From Chitinophagaceae bacterium (lineage in GTDB: Bacteria > Bacteroidota > Bacteroidia > Chitinophagales > Chitinophagaceae), in NCBI GenBank assembly GCA_021323155.1, contig JAJTCI010000015.1, forward strand, positions 1 to 15,846: 15,846 nucleotides of DNA. Reading direction: 5' to 3'. Below are positions 1 to 6,274 of the stretch, in pieces. How positions within the stretch are numbered: position 1 is the stretch's first letter; each line of letters starts with the position of its first letter. The translations under genes were made by a program, and so were the position numbers. The notes beneath the pieces are model-generated. The model searched no databases and was not told where the DNA came from. It was given only the letters and a program-made list of their open reading frames with translations.

Positions 1-1
1 G

Positions 2-139
2 ACAGAGTACGGGATCGTTAACCTCTTCGGAAAGGCTTTGAAACAAAGAGCGAAAGCCCTGATCAATATCGCGCACCCGGACCACCGGGAGGCGTTGGAA
101 AAGGCATTTTTCGAGCGTTTCGCGTTGATGCCGGTTTAA
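2..139 (+). CDS. Acetyl-CoA hydrolase/transferase family protein, C-terminal end (partial)
   Basis: Only the last 45 codons lie in the window, so the start is off the left edge. The translated tail begins TEYGIVNLFGKALKQRAKAL and continues through INIAHPDHRE to a TAA stop. This matches the conserved C-terminus of the acetyl-CoA hydrolase / 4-hydroxybutyrate CoA-transferase family, where a T-E-Y-G-(I/V)-A/V-N-L segment is followed by a basic helix and an IAHP(D/K)-R motif. Members move CoA between acyl groups in the cytoplasm, for example acetate or succinate with acyl-CoA. The exact substrate cannot be told from this tail, because the catalytic glutamate and CoA-binding parts are outside the window. 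A bidirectional hairpin terminator follows about 28 nt after the stop. The family call is fairly secure and the specificity is unknown. Confidence 0.82.
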   Translation, partial: TEYGIVNLFGKALKQRAKALINIAHPDHREALEKAFFERFALMPV

Positions 140-166
140 GGAACCAGCTCCAATGCTGAAATAAAA

Positions 167-195
167 AAACGCCAGTGCTTTTCAGCCTGGCGTTT
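167..195. terminator. Bidirectional intrinsic terminator between convergent genes
   Basis: A perfect 9-bp stem AAACGCCAG (167-175) / CTGGCGTTT (187-195) has an 11-nt loop. It is flanked by an A-run on the left (163-169) and T-rich sequence on the right. It lies between the end of the CoA-transferase gene (+) and the end of the small minus-strand gene at 239-619, so it can serve both. Confidence 0.8.
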
Positions 196-238
196 GTATT
201 ATGGTTCTTAAAAGGATTTTCCTTACCTGGGGGCGGGG

Positions 239-619
239 TTAGTGGTCGCTAAGGGATTCACCTTCCCGGTTTTGTTGTTCCAATGTCCAGTCGCTGGTGA
301 GTGATGTGGCGATCCATACGTTGCCGGATTTCCGGAATACCTGCACACCGAGGCCTGCTTTCCTGCGGAACTCCTCTTCCAGGCTGGCGACGGTCATGTG
401 TTTATCAATATTGATGTCCACCGCGGCCCCGGCGGCTTTGGACAGGTCGGAACCGGCTTCGCCAGGCTTCAGTATTTCTTCGCGCGACGGTACTTTTTTA
501 GCACCAGCGGACGATCTGAAGAACTCGAGTTTTAAAAAAGGGAATACGTCCGTGAACTGCTTTTGCAGGTTCCACAGCGAGATCCCTTCTTTAACCTGGA
601 GATGCATATTCATAAACAT
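239..619 (-). CDS. Small conserved-looking hypothetical protein (126 aa)
   Basis: I do not recognise the family. The frame opens with three closely spaced Met codons (MFMNMHLQV). The first is preferred because AAAAAGGACC lies 4-6 nt upstream of it, one of the clearer Shine-Dalgarno-like sites in this window. The protein is soluble: there is no signal peptide or membrane segment. The N-terminal half has the pattern LWNLQKQFTDVFPFLKLEFF, the middle has a Gly/Ala/Ser-rich stretch, and the C-terminal half contains a charged helix (about residues 78-90) and a WIATSLTSDWTLEQQN stretch. The shape suggests two short alpha/beta units around a flexible middle. The gene ends against the hairpin at 167-195 and has its own upstream region, so it is probably monocistronic. 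Function is unknown. Confidence 0.7.
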   Translation of the reverse strand: MFMNMHLQVKEGISLWNLQKQFTDVFPFLKLEFFRSSAGAKKVPSREEILKPGEAGSDLSKAAGAAVDINIDKHMTVASLEEEFRRKAGLGVQVFRKSGNVWIATSLTSDWTLEQQNREGESLSDH

Positions 620-694
620 AATAGGTCCTTTTTAGTTGTTGTTGACAATACATAAGACCCGCGACCAAAACTATCGGCGACGCGCACTGAAAAC

Positions 695-714
695 AATGAC
701 TTTCGTCATTTTTT
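695..714. terminator. Small hairpin with T-runs on both sides, terminator-like
   Basis: The stem AATGAC (695-700) / GTCATT (705-710) has a 4-nt loop. It is followed on + by a T-run (709-714) and on - by GTTTT. On the minus strand the loop reads GAAA, a stable tetraloop. The stem is short, so this is a moderate call. It lies at the stop codon of the doubtful minus-strand frame 706-927. Confidence 0.4.
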
Positions 715-927
715 GAATTTTTCACACGTCGCTACGATTTCTCCCGGGTACAATGCGAATGTAGCGCGCGGCGGGGCGGTAAAATCTGACGTGTGTAACC
801 AGGGAAGGTGATTGTCATCAACTTTGCCAAACTGCGGGTTTGTGCCAGTATATGTTAAGTGCGTGGGATTTAAGGAGTTTGTAATAGGAGAAAAAGGTGG
901 GTTAAGCGGATTCAGATAGAAGTGCAC
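706..927 (-). CDS. Doubtful short ORF, possibly the 3' remnant of a lost gene
   Basis: The frame is open for about 83 codons. It has an in-frame TGA directly upstream at about 952-954 and only a GTG as possible start. There is no Shine-Dalgarno-like site. The product is rich in Asn-Pro and aromatic residues (HFYLNPLNPPFSPI, then DNHLPWLHTSDFTAPPRA), with no domain I recognise. In its favour, the frame ends in a hairpin with a following T-run, as a true gene end would. Against it, there is no good start, the length is short, and third-codon-position composition shows no strong bias. It may be chance, or the C-terminal relic of a decayed gene whose 5' part is gone. Confidence 0.2.
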   Translation of the reverse strand: MHFYLNPLNPPFSPITNSLNPTHLTYTGTNPQFGKVDDNHLPWLHTSDFTAPPRATFALYPGEIVATCEKFKK

Positions 928-1063
928 ATCCGGCTCAATGTGCGCTGGTTTTTTATCTCAGAAACCCATGATAGGCAGCAATTTCTAAACGGATAGGTGC
1001 TTACATCGGTGACGCTGGTGCTTGATACTTGATACTTGCTTCCTTTATATCCCGTGCACTCCT

Positions 1064-4000
1064 TTAGCCTTTAAAATGAATAGTGAATTTGCTCCCCTTG
1101 CCTTCTTCGCTTTCCACTACAACCTGGCCCTCGGCTGCATCCACTATTTTTTTAACGAGGTATAACCCTATGCCCTGGCCTTCAATTTCATTTTGAAGCC
1201 TTCCGTACATGGCAAAGATCCTGGCATTATCTTTTTTGGAGATGCCAATCCCGTTATCTGAAACTGATAAAACCACGTGATGGTTTTCCCAATTAGTATC
1301 AATATTTATTTCCGGGGTTGTGTCACCACTATACTTAAGGCTATTTGAAATCAGGTTGAAGAGTACGCTCCGAAGATTATTTTTTGTAAAGAGAATGCGT
1401 TTAACATTCAGGCGCCGGTTTATAACGGCTTTTGAAGATTTTAATTTGTCTCCCAAACTCCAAAGAACATTATCCAGTACTTCGTCGATGTCCACCATTT
1501 CTAATACCAACATACTGTTTTCAACTTTGGCAACTGTTGCAATATCTCCAATTAATGAACGGAATTTTTTGACAGATGAATTAATTACCGTCAGGTATTC
1601 ATTCAGTTCCGGACCGATAACCTTTAGATTATTCATAACAGCAATGCTCGTTTCTATATTGGTCAGGGGTGCCAACAGGTCATGTGAAGCGGTGAGAACG
1701 AAGTTGTCAAGGTCATTGTTGATACGCTCCAGGATCTTGTTTCTACGTTCCGCGTTAGACTGCGCTTTTTTAAGTTCCGTTATATCGTTAAAGGTGATGA
1801 TCGCGCCGTTTATTTTGTTATCGGGCTGCTGTAAATAGGGCATGGTCATGACCTGGTACCATTGGCCATCCTTGGTTTCTATCTCTTTTGTTATGACATC
1901 GCCTTTTGAAAGAACTTTCTTAATATCGTCGGTCAGTGTTTCAAACTTAATATTCGTGGAAATATTGCTTAATGGCCGACCTATATCCGTTGGTAAAAGA
2001 TTTATCTGTTTTACGGTGCCGGGCGAAAATTTCATGAGCACCAATTCTGTATTCACAAACAGCTGCCCGTTGATATTGCTTCGGAAATAGTTGTCGAGAT
2101 CACTATTCACCTCCTCCAGTTCCTTATTCTTTAGCTGGTATTCGGAGTTGATCGTATGTAGTTCTTCATTCACTGACTGCATCTCCTCGTTGGTGCTTTG
2201 CATTTCTTCATTGGAAGAGAGAATTTCTTCATTATAGGCCTGCATGTTCTCATGAGAAATTTCCAATTGTTGGTAGATGCCCTTGAGCGTCTCTTTCAAT
2301 TCCGCAACTTCCGCTTCCAGGTTCTTTGTATACTGGTCCATTGCAGCATGCACGGAAAACAGGCGTTTTTTCTTTATTGCGGTAACAGAAGGAGATGATT
2401 CGGACAATGAAACCAGGAGAAATAGCTTTTCTTTTTTCTTAAATTTCAGGGGTATGACAGTAAGGCAAACGTTTACTGTTGATTTCCCATATTTGATCTC
2501 TATGCCGTCGAGTGAAGTTTTTTTCCCGGTCCTTATAGCTGTATGACTGGCCGTATTGAATGCGATGGATAATGGGCCAGGTAACAGTTCGGACAGATTT
2601 GTAGTAAAGTTTTTCTGGTGCAGGAATTTCGTGGTATCCCCATAGGTTTTTACAACTGTATTGTTGTCATCAACGCAAAGGATCAGCGCACCGGTCTCTG
2701 TGGACAAGGCTATGTTTATTGCTTCTATCAAAGATACCGGTGGGACGGAAGTCTCATTTAGTAAGAACTTTTCTGTAAGGGGTGCAGGGTGACGCATCAC
2801 CGGCATGGAGAAAGCATCGAAACTTACTATTTTCTTTTGTTGCCTGTTCCTGAATATTTTCCATTTCTTGTCTACCAATTCAAGGTTTTCCGCTATGGGC
2901 ACCGGGTTTTCGCTGGGGCCGAGGAATAAATATCCATCCATTTTAAGACCGAACAGGAATTGGGTTAAAACCTTCTTTTGCAGGATGGGAGCCATGTATA
3001 TAAGCAGGTTCCTGCAGCTGATGAAGTGCATATTGCAGTAGGGCGGGTTCTTCACCAGGTCATGCTCCGCAAAAATGACCATGTTTCGAATCTCCGGCTT
3101 TACCTTACAGGACGCGCCTTCTCTTGTAAAGAAGTTTTCCAGCCTTTCCTCGGACAGGCCATCGGTAATATTGTGATTATAAACCCCTTTGGCAGCGAAC
3201 GCCAGGGCTTCGCTATCTATATCGGTAGCAAAGATTTTTATTACGGGAGATGGGACTTTGGGTTTTAACTGCTCTGCTATGAGAATAGCTAAGGAATAAG
3301 CTTCTTCACCTGTTGCACAACCTGCTACCCAGAATTTGAGTTCTTCTTCCGGCAATAATTTATTTATTATATCCGGAATTACATGATTGCTGATGTATTC
3401 AAAAGCTTCTTTGTCTCTGAAGAACGATGTAACGTTTATTAAAAATTCCTGCGCCAGCGTATCTGCCTCCCCTGGCGTGGTTTTAATGTAGCTGAGATAG
3501 TCTATGAGCCGTGGTATGCTGTGAAACGCCGCTCTTTTCTTAATTCTCCTAAGAATAGTTGGTTGTTTATATTCCGAGAAATCAAATGGAGATTTTTCTT
3601 TCACAACATCAACGATCTCTGACAGGTACCTTTCATCTTCTTTGTTATGGATACCTAATTTTTCATCGCCGTTAACGTATGCTTCGATCGTGCCGGGCAT
3701 TAATTCCGGTTCCCTGATGAAGTCTACCATGCCCGTGGCTATTGCATTTGTAGGCATGCTTGCGAACGCGGATGTTTCAGGGTTTCGTGCGATCACCATA
3801 CCGCCAGCTTCTTTGATAGCGATTATGCCCTCGGTGCCGTCGGACCCCAGCCCTGAAAGAATAACGCCAATCGCTTTGGTTCCCACGTCTGCAGCAAGTG
3901 AATTAAAAAAAAGATTGATCGTTAATTGGTTGCTTTTGTTCTTTTCCTTGTTGCTTAGGTATAAGCTGCCTTTGCGGATGGTCATAAGCATGTCACTGGG

Positions 4001-4231
4001 GATAAGATAGACTTCATTACTGTTTACGCTCATTCCATTAGTAGCTTCTTTGACCAGCAGTTTACTGTGCCTGGCGAGTAGCTCTACCATCCGGCTTTTA
4101 AAATCAGGTGAAAGGTGTTGTACAATTACATAGGAAACAGCATCTAACGGTGTATGGTCAAAAAATGTATTGATCTCGTCCATGCCTCCTGCCGAGGCAC
4201 CAATGGCGATAATATAGTTAGGCTGAGCCAT
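1064..4231 (-). CDS. CheB-CheR-PAS-histidine kinase fusion sensor (1055 aa)
   Basis: One polypeptide carries several signalling modules. The CheB methylesterase domain (about 1-185) has the Ser-His-Asp catalytic triad visible in GASAGG (S13), QHLSPDF (H39) and GSDGTEG (D131). The CheR methyltransferase (about 200-460) has NVTSFFRD (266-273), the SAM-binding GCATGEEAYSLA (304-315) and NPPYCNMHFISCRNLL (395-410). A PAS-like region (about 500-615) is followed by a coiled coil (about 630-715) with the typical NEEMQSTNEEMQSVNEEL repeats, then a PAS domain (about 718-825). The kinase follows, with phospho-acceptor H850 in ASHDLLAPL, N box N959/N963, G1 DNGIGI (992-997) and G2 GQGIGLYLV. There are no membrane segments and no receiver domain. 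I start at the ATG at 4231, directly before the CheB fold; a GTG at 4264 is possible but adds only 11 unconserved residues. No chemoreceptor or response regulator gene is adjacent, so the signal and partner are unknown. Confidence 0.93.
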   Translation of the reverse strand: MAQPNYIIAIGASAGGMDEINTFFDHTPLDAVSYVIVQHLSPDFKSRMVELLARHSKLLVKEATNGMSVNSNEVYLIPSDMLMTIRKGSLYLSNKEKNKSNQLTINLFFNSLAADVGTKAIGVILSGLGSDGTEGIIAIKEAGGMVIARNPETSAFASMPTNAIATGMVDFIREPELMPGTIEAYVNGDEKLGIHNKEDERYLSEIVDVVKEKSPFDFSEYKQPTILRRIKKRAAFHSIPRLIDYLSYIKTTPGEADTLAQEFLINVTSFFRDKEAFEYISNHVIPDIINKLLPEEELKFWVAGCATGEEAYSLAILIAEQLKPKVPSPVIKIFATDIDSEALAFAAKGVYNHNITDGLSEERLENFFTREGASCKVKPEIRNMVIFAEHDLVKNPPYCNMHFISCRNLLIYMAPILQKKVLTQFLFGLKMDGYLFLGPSENPVPIAENLELVDKKWKIFRNRQQKKIVSFDAFSMPVMRHPAPLTEKFLLNETSVPPVSLIEAINIALSTETGALILCVDDNNTVVKTYGDTTKFLHQKNFTTNLSELLPGPLSIAFNTASHTAIRTGKKTSLDGIEIKYGKSTVNVCLTVIPLKFKKKEKLFLLVSLSESSPSVTAIKKKRLFSVHAAMDQYTKNLEAEVAELKETLKGIYQQLEISHENMQAYNEEILSSNEEMQSTNEEMQSVNEELHTINSEYQLKNKELEEVNSDLDNYFRSNINGQLFVNTELVLMKFSPGTVKQINLLPTDIGRPLSNISTNIKFETLTDDIKKVLSKGDVITKEIETKDGQWYQVMTMPYLQQPDNKINGAIITFNDITELKKAQSNAERRNKILERINNDLDNFVLTASHDLLAPLTNIETSIAVMNNLKVIGPELNEYLTVINSSVKKFRSLIGDIATVAKVENSMLVLEMVDIDEVLDNVLWSLGDKLKSSKAVINRRLNVKRILFTKNNLRSVLFNLISNSLKYSGDTTPEINIDTNWENHHVVLSVSDNGIGISKKDNARIFAMYGRLQNEIEGQGIGLYLVKKIVDAAEGQVVVESEEGKGSKFTIHFKG

Positions 4232-4527
4232 CTTTAAATTGCACAAAGGTTTGATGCCGGTCACCAGGAAGGGATTTAATAAGACTGACTGGCTGACTGG
4301 CGGGTACTTAGTGTTGTCTCATTGGAGCAATTACCCGGCCGCAAAAGTTTTGATCCCGAACAGTAAGAGATCAGATAGTTAGCAGCATTTAACGGGCTTC
4401 ATAACTGGATTTATTGCATAATGAATTTCTTTTGTTACATATATAACACATTTGAGTCATCAGGTTCAATTACTGTTTGGTTATAGTGCCCCACATTTAC
4501 GTGGAATAGGATACCAAAAAGGAAAAG
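4232..4527. promoter_or_regulatory. Divergent intergenic region, CheB/CheR kinase gene and small gene
   Basis: This 296-nt AT-rich region must hold the promoters of the minus-strand kinase and the plus-strand small gene. An 8-bp perfect tandem repeat CTGACTGG x2 lies at 4285-4300, 54-69 nt upstream of the kinase start, and could be an operator or chance. A weak Bacteroidota-type promoter for the small gene is listed separately. I could not identify a clear kinase promoter. Confidence 0.45.
4451..4479 (+). promoter_or_regulatory. Possible Bacteroidota-type promoter of the small gene at 4528
   Basis: TTTG (4451-4454) is followed after 16 nt by TACTGTTTG (4471-4479). This resembles the Bacteroidota pattern TTTG...TAnnTTTG, with one extra base in the -7 box and short spacing. 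It would give a leader of about 40 nt ending in AAAAAGGAAAAG before the ATG. It is weak evidence only. Confidence 0.25.
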
Positions 4528-4722
4528 ATGCACAAACAGGAGTATGTTCAGTATTTGCAGGGGAAACTTCTTAGTCTAAAGATGCAATATCTGCAGGAAA
4601 TAAATACCGGGAAGAACCTCGTGCTGTTGCAGGGGCTAAATGGGATAATTGAAACATTAAATACGGAGATACAATTATCACAGTATGAGCTTAAGAATCA
4701 TCTCGGCAGACAGGATAATTGA
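4528..4722 (+). CDS. Small helical protein of unknown function (64 aa)
   Basis: I do not recognise a family. A purine-rich AAAAAGGAAAAG directly upstream of the ATG supports this start and supports translation. The product is polar and predicted to be almost entirely alpha-helical: one helix covers about residues 3-27 (EYVQYLQGKLLSLKMQYLQE) and another about 30-58 (LVLLQGLNGIIETLNTEIQL). Leu, Ile and Gln are spaced in a heptad-like way, suggesting a small helical hairpin or coiled-coil oligomer. It has no signal peptide or Cys. It lies divergent to the CheB/CheR kinase gene and 59 nt before another small gene on the same strand, so the two may be co-transcribed. A link with the kinase is suggested only by position. 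Confidence 0.55.
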   Translation: MHKQEYVQYLQGKLLSLKMQYLQEINTGKNLVLLQGLNGIIETLNTEIQLSQYELKNHLGRQDN

Positions 4723-4781
4723 TATCGATTGAACGGGCATCATAAATAGGGACGATTAATTTACTTGCTAAACAGAACTCC

Positions 4782-4982
4782 ATGAAATCACTATTATTTC
4801 CACAGGGACGCGTTGCGATCACGTCACAATTAAAAAAAGAAGAAGCCAGGTATCTTATGGTGCTGGAAAGCGGCGCTGATGCGGTACAACTTCGAATGAT
4901 CCAGGAACGCATGGTAGGGTTACAGGCACAGTTGATGCGGGCAAATAATGGGGGCATCGAGGGTTCAAAAGGTTTTTATTAA
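4782..4982 (+). CDS. Second small helical protein of unknown function (66 aa)
   Basis: I do not recognise a family. The frame begins MKSLLFPQGRVAITSQLKKE, followed by a helical region (about residues 18-54) rich in Glu, Arg, Gln and Met, such as MIQERMVGLQAQLMRA. It ends in a Gly-rich tail. There is no signal peptide, membrane segment or Cys. No strong ribosome binding site precedes the ATG, which is common in this phylum. It follows the 64-aa gene by 59 nt on the same strand and is followed by a hairpin plus T-run (5042-5086), consistent with a two-gene transcript. An opposite-strand frame overlaps it but is rich in Cys and Ser and looks like a shadow. Whether it is real rests on reading-frame length, helical pattern and context. 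Confidence 0.45.
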   Translation: MKSLLFPQGRVAITSQLKKEEARYLMVLESGADAVQLRMIQERMVGLQAQLMRANNGGIEGSKGFY

Positions 4983-5041
4983 CTTAAAGAGAGGAATGGT
5001 GTAAAATACCGGGCGATAATTGACCAGGGGAGAACTGGGTT

Positions 5042-5086
5042 TGCAAAACAAAACGATGACGCTATCGCTCTTTTTTGTTTTTTGCA
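5042..5086 (+). terminator. Hairpin plus T-tract, probable terminator of the small genes
   Basis: The outer arms TGCAAAACAAAA (5042-5053) and TTTTGTTTTTTGCA (5073-5086) pair with a 2-nt bulge. An inner CGAT (5054-5057) / ATCG (5064-5067) stem precedes the run of T at 5071-5083. The A-rich left arm would also let it act on the minus strand. Confidence 0.5.
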
Positions 5087-5122
5087 TGTGTCGCTGAAGC
5101 AAGGCTTCGCTCCACCTGCTCC

Positions 5123-5150
5123 AAACAAAAAATCCCTGGGCACGGGGATT
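5123..5150 (-). terminator. Terminator-like hairpin on the minus strand
   Basis: Read on the minus strand, AATCCC (5145-5150) pairs with GGGATT (5131-5136) around an 8-nt loop and runs into TTTTTTGTTT. The form repeats that of the hairpin at 5256-5288: a GC stem, then GATTTTTTGTTT, then GAGC. It may be a backup terminator downstream of tRNA-Ser. Confidence 0.45.
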
Positions 5151-5176
5151 AGCTTCGCTGATCCGCTGTGGGGGTA

Positions 5177-5303
5177 GCAGAACAATCAATGCCCGTTCGC
5201 TCCGCTCACTTGATTTTTGTTTTTCCTCGCTTTTGCAAATTCATTTGCAACGCTCAAAAAACAAAAATCCCCCGCCTGTTGGCGGGGGCATTGATTGTTC
5301 TGC
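5177..5303. repeat. 127-bp concentric inverted repeat abutting tRNA-Ser
   Basis: Three nested pairs of perfect arms share almost one centre. They are the outer 18 bp GCAGAACAATCAATGCCC (5177-5194 and its complement 5286-5303), the middle 13 bp GATTTTTGTTTTT (5212-5224 and 5257-5269), and the inner 8 bp TTGCAAAT (5233-5240) / ATTTGCAA (5243-5250). The stretches between the arms do not match: the left one reads CGCTCCGCTCAC, while the right one holds its own GC hairpin, the tRNA terminator. The right end coincides with the discriminator base of tRNA-Ser. No target-site duplication was seen at the ends (GGGGGTA before, GGAGACT after). It could be a palindromic repeat (REP/MITE-like) or an elaborated bidirectional terminator. 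Confidence 0.75.
5256..5288 (-). terminator. Intrinsic terminator of tRNA-Ser
   Basis: On the minus strand the stem CCCCCGCC (5281-5288) / GGCGGGGG (5269-5276) with loop AACA is followed by ATTTTTGTTTTTT. This is a textbook rho-independent terminator starting 15 nt after the tRNA 3' end. Confidence 0.88.
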
Positions 5304-5389
5304 GGAGACTGAGGGATTCGAACCCTCGATACAGTTTCCCGTATACACACTTTCCAGGCGTGCTCCTTCAACCACTCGGACAAGTCTCC
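5303..5389 (-). tRNA. tRNA-Ser (anticodon GGA)
   Basis: On the minus strand the sequence starts GGAGACT and ends AGTCTCC, giving a perfect 7-bp acceptor stem, with G (5303) as discriminator as expected for tRNA-Ser. The D arm (TCCGAGTGGTTGAAGGA), an anticodon stem-loop CACGC-CTGGAAA-GTGTG with anticodon GGA (UCC and UCU codons), a long class II variable arm with TATAC/GTATC pairing, and the T arm with GGTTCGAATCC are all visible. CCA is not encoded, since the next bases are CA then GA. It lies 52 nt downstream of the DUF983 gene on the same strand and is followed by a strong terminator. It appears complete and functional. Confidence 0.97.
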
Positions 5390-5441
5390 AAAATATTCCA
5401 GGACCGACGACCGGATCATCGGGGGCGGCAAAAATAAGGGA

Positions 5442-5879
5442 TTACCAGTTCTTCATGTGTTCCTCCACGATTCTTTCGGAATCGGCGGGTTTGTGTTCTT
5501 TCCACTTGGGATCGTATTTCACGAAAATGCCCAGCCACAGGCTCCGTGAGAGTCGCATAAAAAATGGTTGCAATACGATCAGCAGTACCGCGTTGATCGC
5601 CAGCCAGTAAAAGATCCTGTCGTCATCCACTGAAAACCCGATGAATATCCACCAGGCGGCGATGGTGAGTATGGAGAAAACTACGCTCAGTCCATAGCTG
5701 ACGTAGCCGGTCCCGTAATAGAAGCCTACCTCTATCTCCGTTCGCTGGCCGCAAACGGCACAGCGCTCATGCATTTTCAGGTTATTCTTCAGATCGTAGG
5801 GGTTCTGCGTGACGAATAATTCGCCTTTCCGGCAGCGGGGACACTTGTTCTGAAATAATGAAGAGAGGTAACCGATCAC
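5442..5879 (-). CDS. DUF983 family membrane protein with zinc ribbon (145 aa)
   Basis: The N-terminal half contains a zinc-ribbon-like pair, CPRCRKGELF (about residues 13-22) and CAVCGQRTEIE (about 40-50). The conserved GFYYGTGYVSYGLSV and two hydrophobic helices follow (about 57-80 and 89-108), with a polar C-terminus KYDPKWKEHKP. This arrangement is that of DUF983, a family of short inner-membrane proteins common in Bacteroidota; function is not established. The start must be the GTG at 5879, because an in-frame TGA lies two codons upstream and no ATG occurs before the first Cys pair. It follows trxA by 28 nt on the same strand, suggesting co-transcription with murF and trxA. A link to redox or envelope work is inference from context only. 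Confidence 0.88.
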   Translation of the reverse strand: MIGYLSSLFQNKCPRCRKGELFVTQNPYDLKNNLKMHERCAVCGQRTEIEVGFYYGTGYVSYGLSVVFSILTIAAWWIFIGFSVDDDRIFYWLAINAVLLIVLQPFFMRLSRSLWLGIFVKYDPKWKEHKPADSERIVEEHMKNW

Positions 5880-5907
5880 GGCTCAGATTTGGCTGCAAAG
5901 GTACTTA

Positions 5908-6222
5908 CTATCCCTGGTGTTGTTTGATAATGTTCTCTAAAACATTCGCCTGTACTACACCTGACTGGCGCCATATAATTTTGCCCTGGCGGAACAAAAT
6001 AAGCGTTGGAACTCCCTGTACCTGGAAGGCATTGGCAACCGCGGGGTTTTTGTCTACGTCCAGTTTAAGGATTCGTACGCCGCCCTGCATTTTATCCCGC
6101 AACTCCCGTAAGATGGGGGTCATCATTTTGCAGGGGCCGCACCACTCGGCGTGGAAATCGACCAGCACCGGCGTATCGCCGTTGATGAGGTCGCGGAACG
6201 TTTCTTTAGTGCTCGTTTCCAT
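5908..6222 (-). CDS. trxA: Thioredoxin
   Basis: This is a 104-aa single-domain thioredoxin, the usual length of the family. The active-site motif WCGPC is at residues 27-31 in DFHAEWCGPCK, and the cis-proline loop is GVPTLILF with P72. The conserved KLDVDKNPAVA segment precedes that loop. There is no signal peptide or membrane anchor, so it acts in the cytoplasm reducing disulfides, normally with NADPH-thioredoxin reductase, which is not in this window. The ATG at 6222 is the natural start. It lies 52 nt after murF and 28 nt before the DUF983 gene on the same strand, and probably shares their transcript. Confidence 0.95.
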   Translation of the reverse strand: METSTKETFRDLINGDTPVLVDFHAEWCGPCKMMTPILRELRDKMQGGVRILKLDVDKNPAVANAFQVQGVPTLILFRQGKIIWRQSGVVQANVLENIIKQHQG

Positions 6223-6274
6223 TTCGGTTTATGGTTTTTCCTGCAAACACTGTTCCGCAGCTCAACGCTGTGCA

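Larger units (their letters stand above)
620..1063. other. 444-nt stretch without a confident gene
   Basis: This lies between the small gene at 239-619 and the 3' end of the CheB/CheR kinase gene. It contains a bidirectional hairpin (695-710), a doubtful minus-strand frame (706-927) that ends inside this hairpin, and a short tandem repeat CTTGATA x2 plus a partial third copy (1021-1038). I see no RNA gene or recognisable promoter. Confidence 0.5.
4983..5302. other. 320-nt non-coding tract full of inverted repeats and T-tracts
   Basis: No convincing gene is present between the second small gene and tRNA-Ser. The tract holds at least three hairpin structures, each next to a T-tract interrupted by one G (T4-6 G T3-6): 5042-5086, 5123-5150 and 5256-5288. 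A fourth T-tract of this type, at 5212-5224, forms one arm of the concentric inverted repeat 5177-5303. GAAGC/GCTTC mini-palindromes lie at 5096-5108. The tract combines terminators for both strands with what may be a repeated palindromic module. Confidence 0.7.

Noticed and set aside
1021..1038. CTTGATA repeat as a CRISPR or other array
   Set aside because: Only two full 7-bp units plus a partial one, with no spacers. Just a micro-repeat.
4691..4957. 88-codon minus-strand frame opposite the second small gene
   Set aside because: Cys- and Ser-rich composition typical of antisense shadow. The + strand frame is more protein-like and has a terminator after it.
5177..5303. Integration site (att) of a genomic island at tRNA-Ser
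   Set aside because: No duplicated tRNA 3' end, integrase gene or foreign gene cluster in the window. The tRNA is complete.
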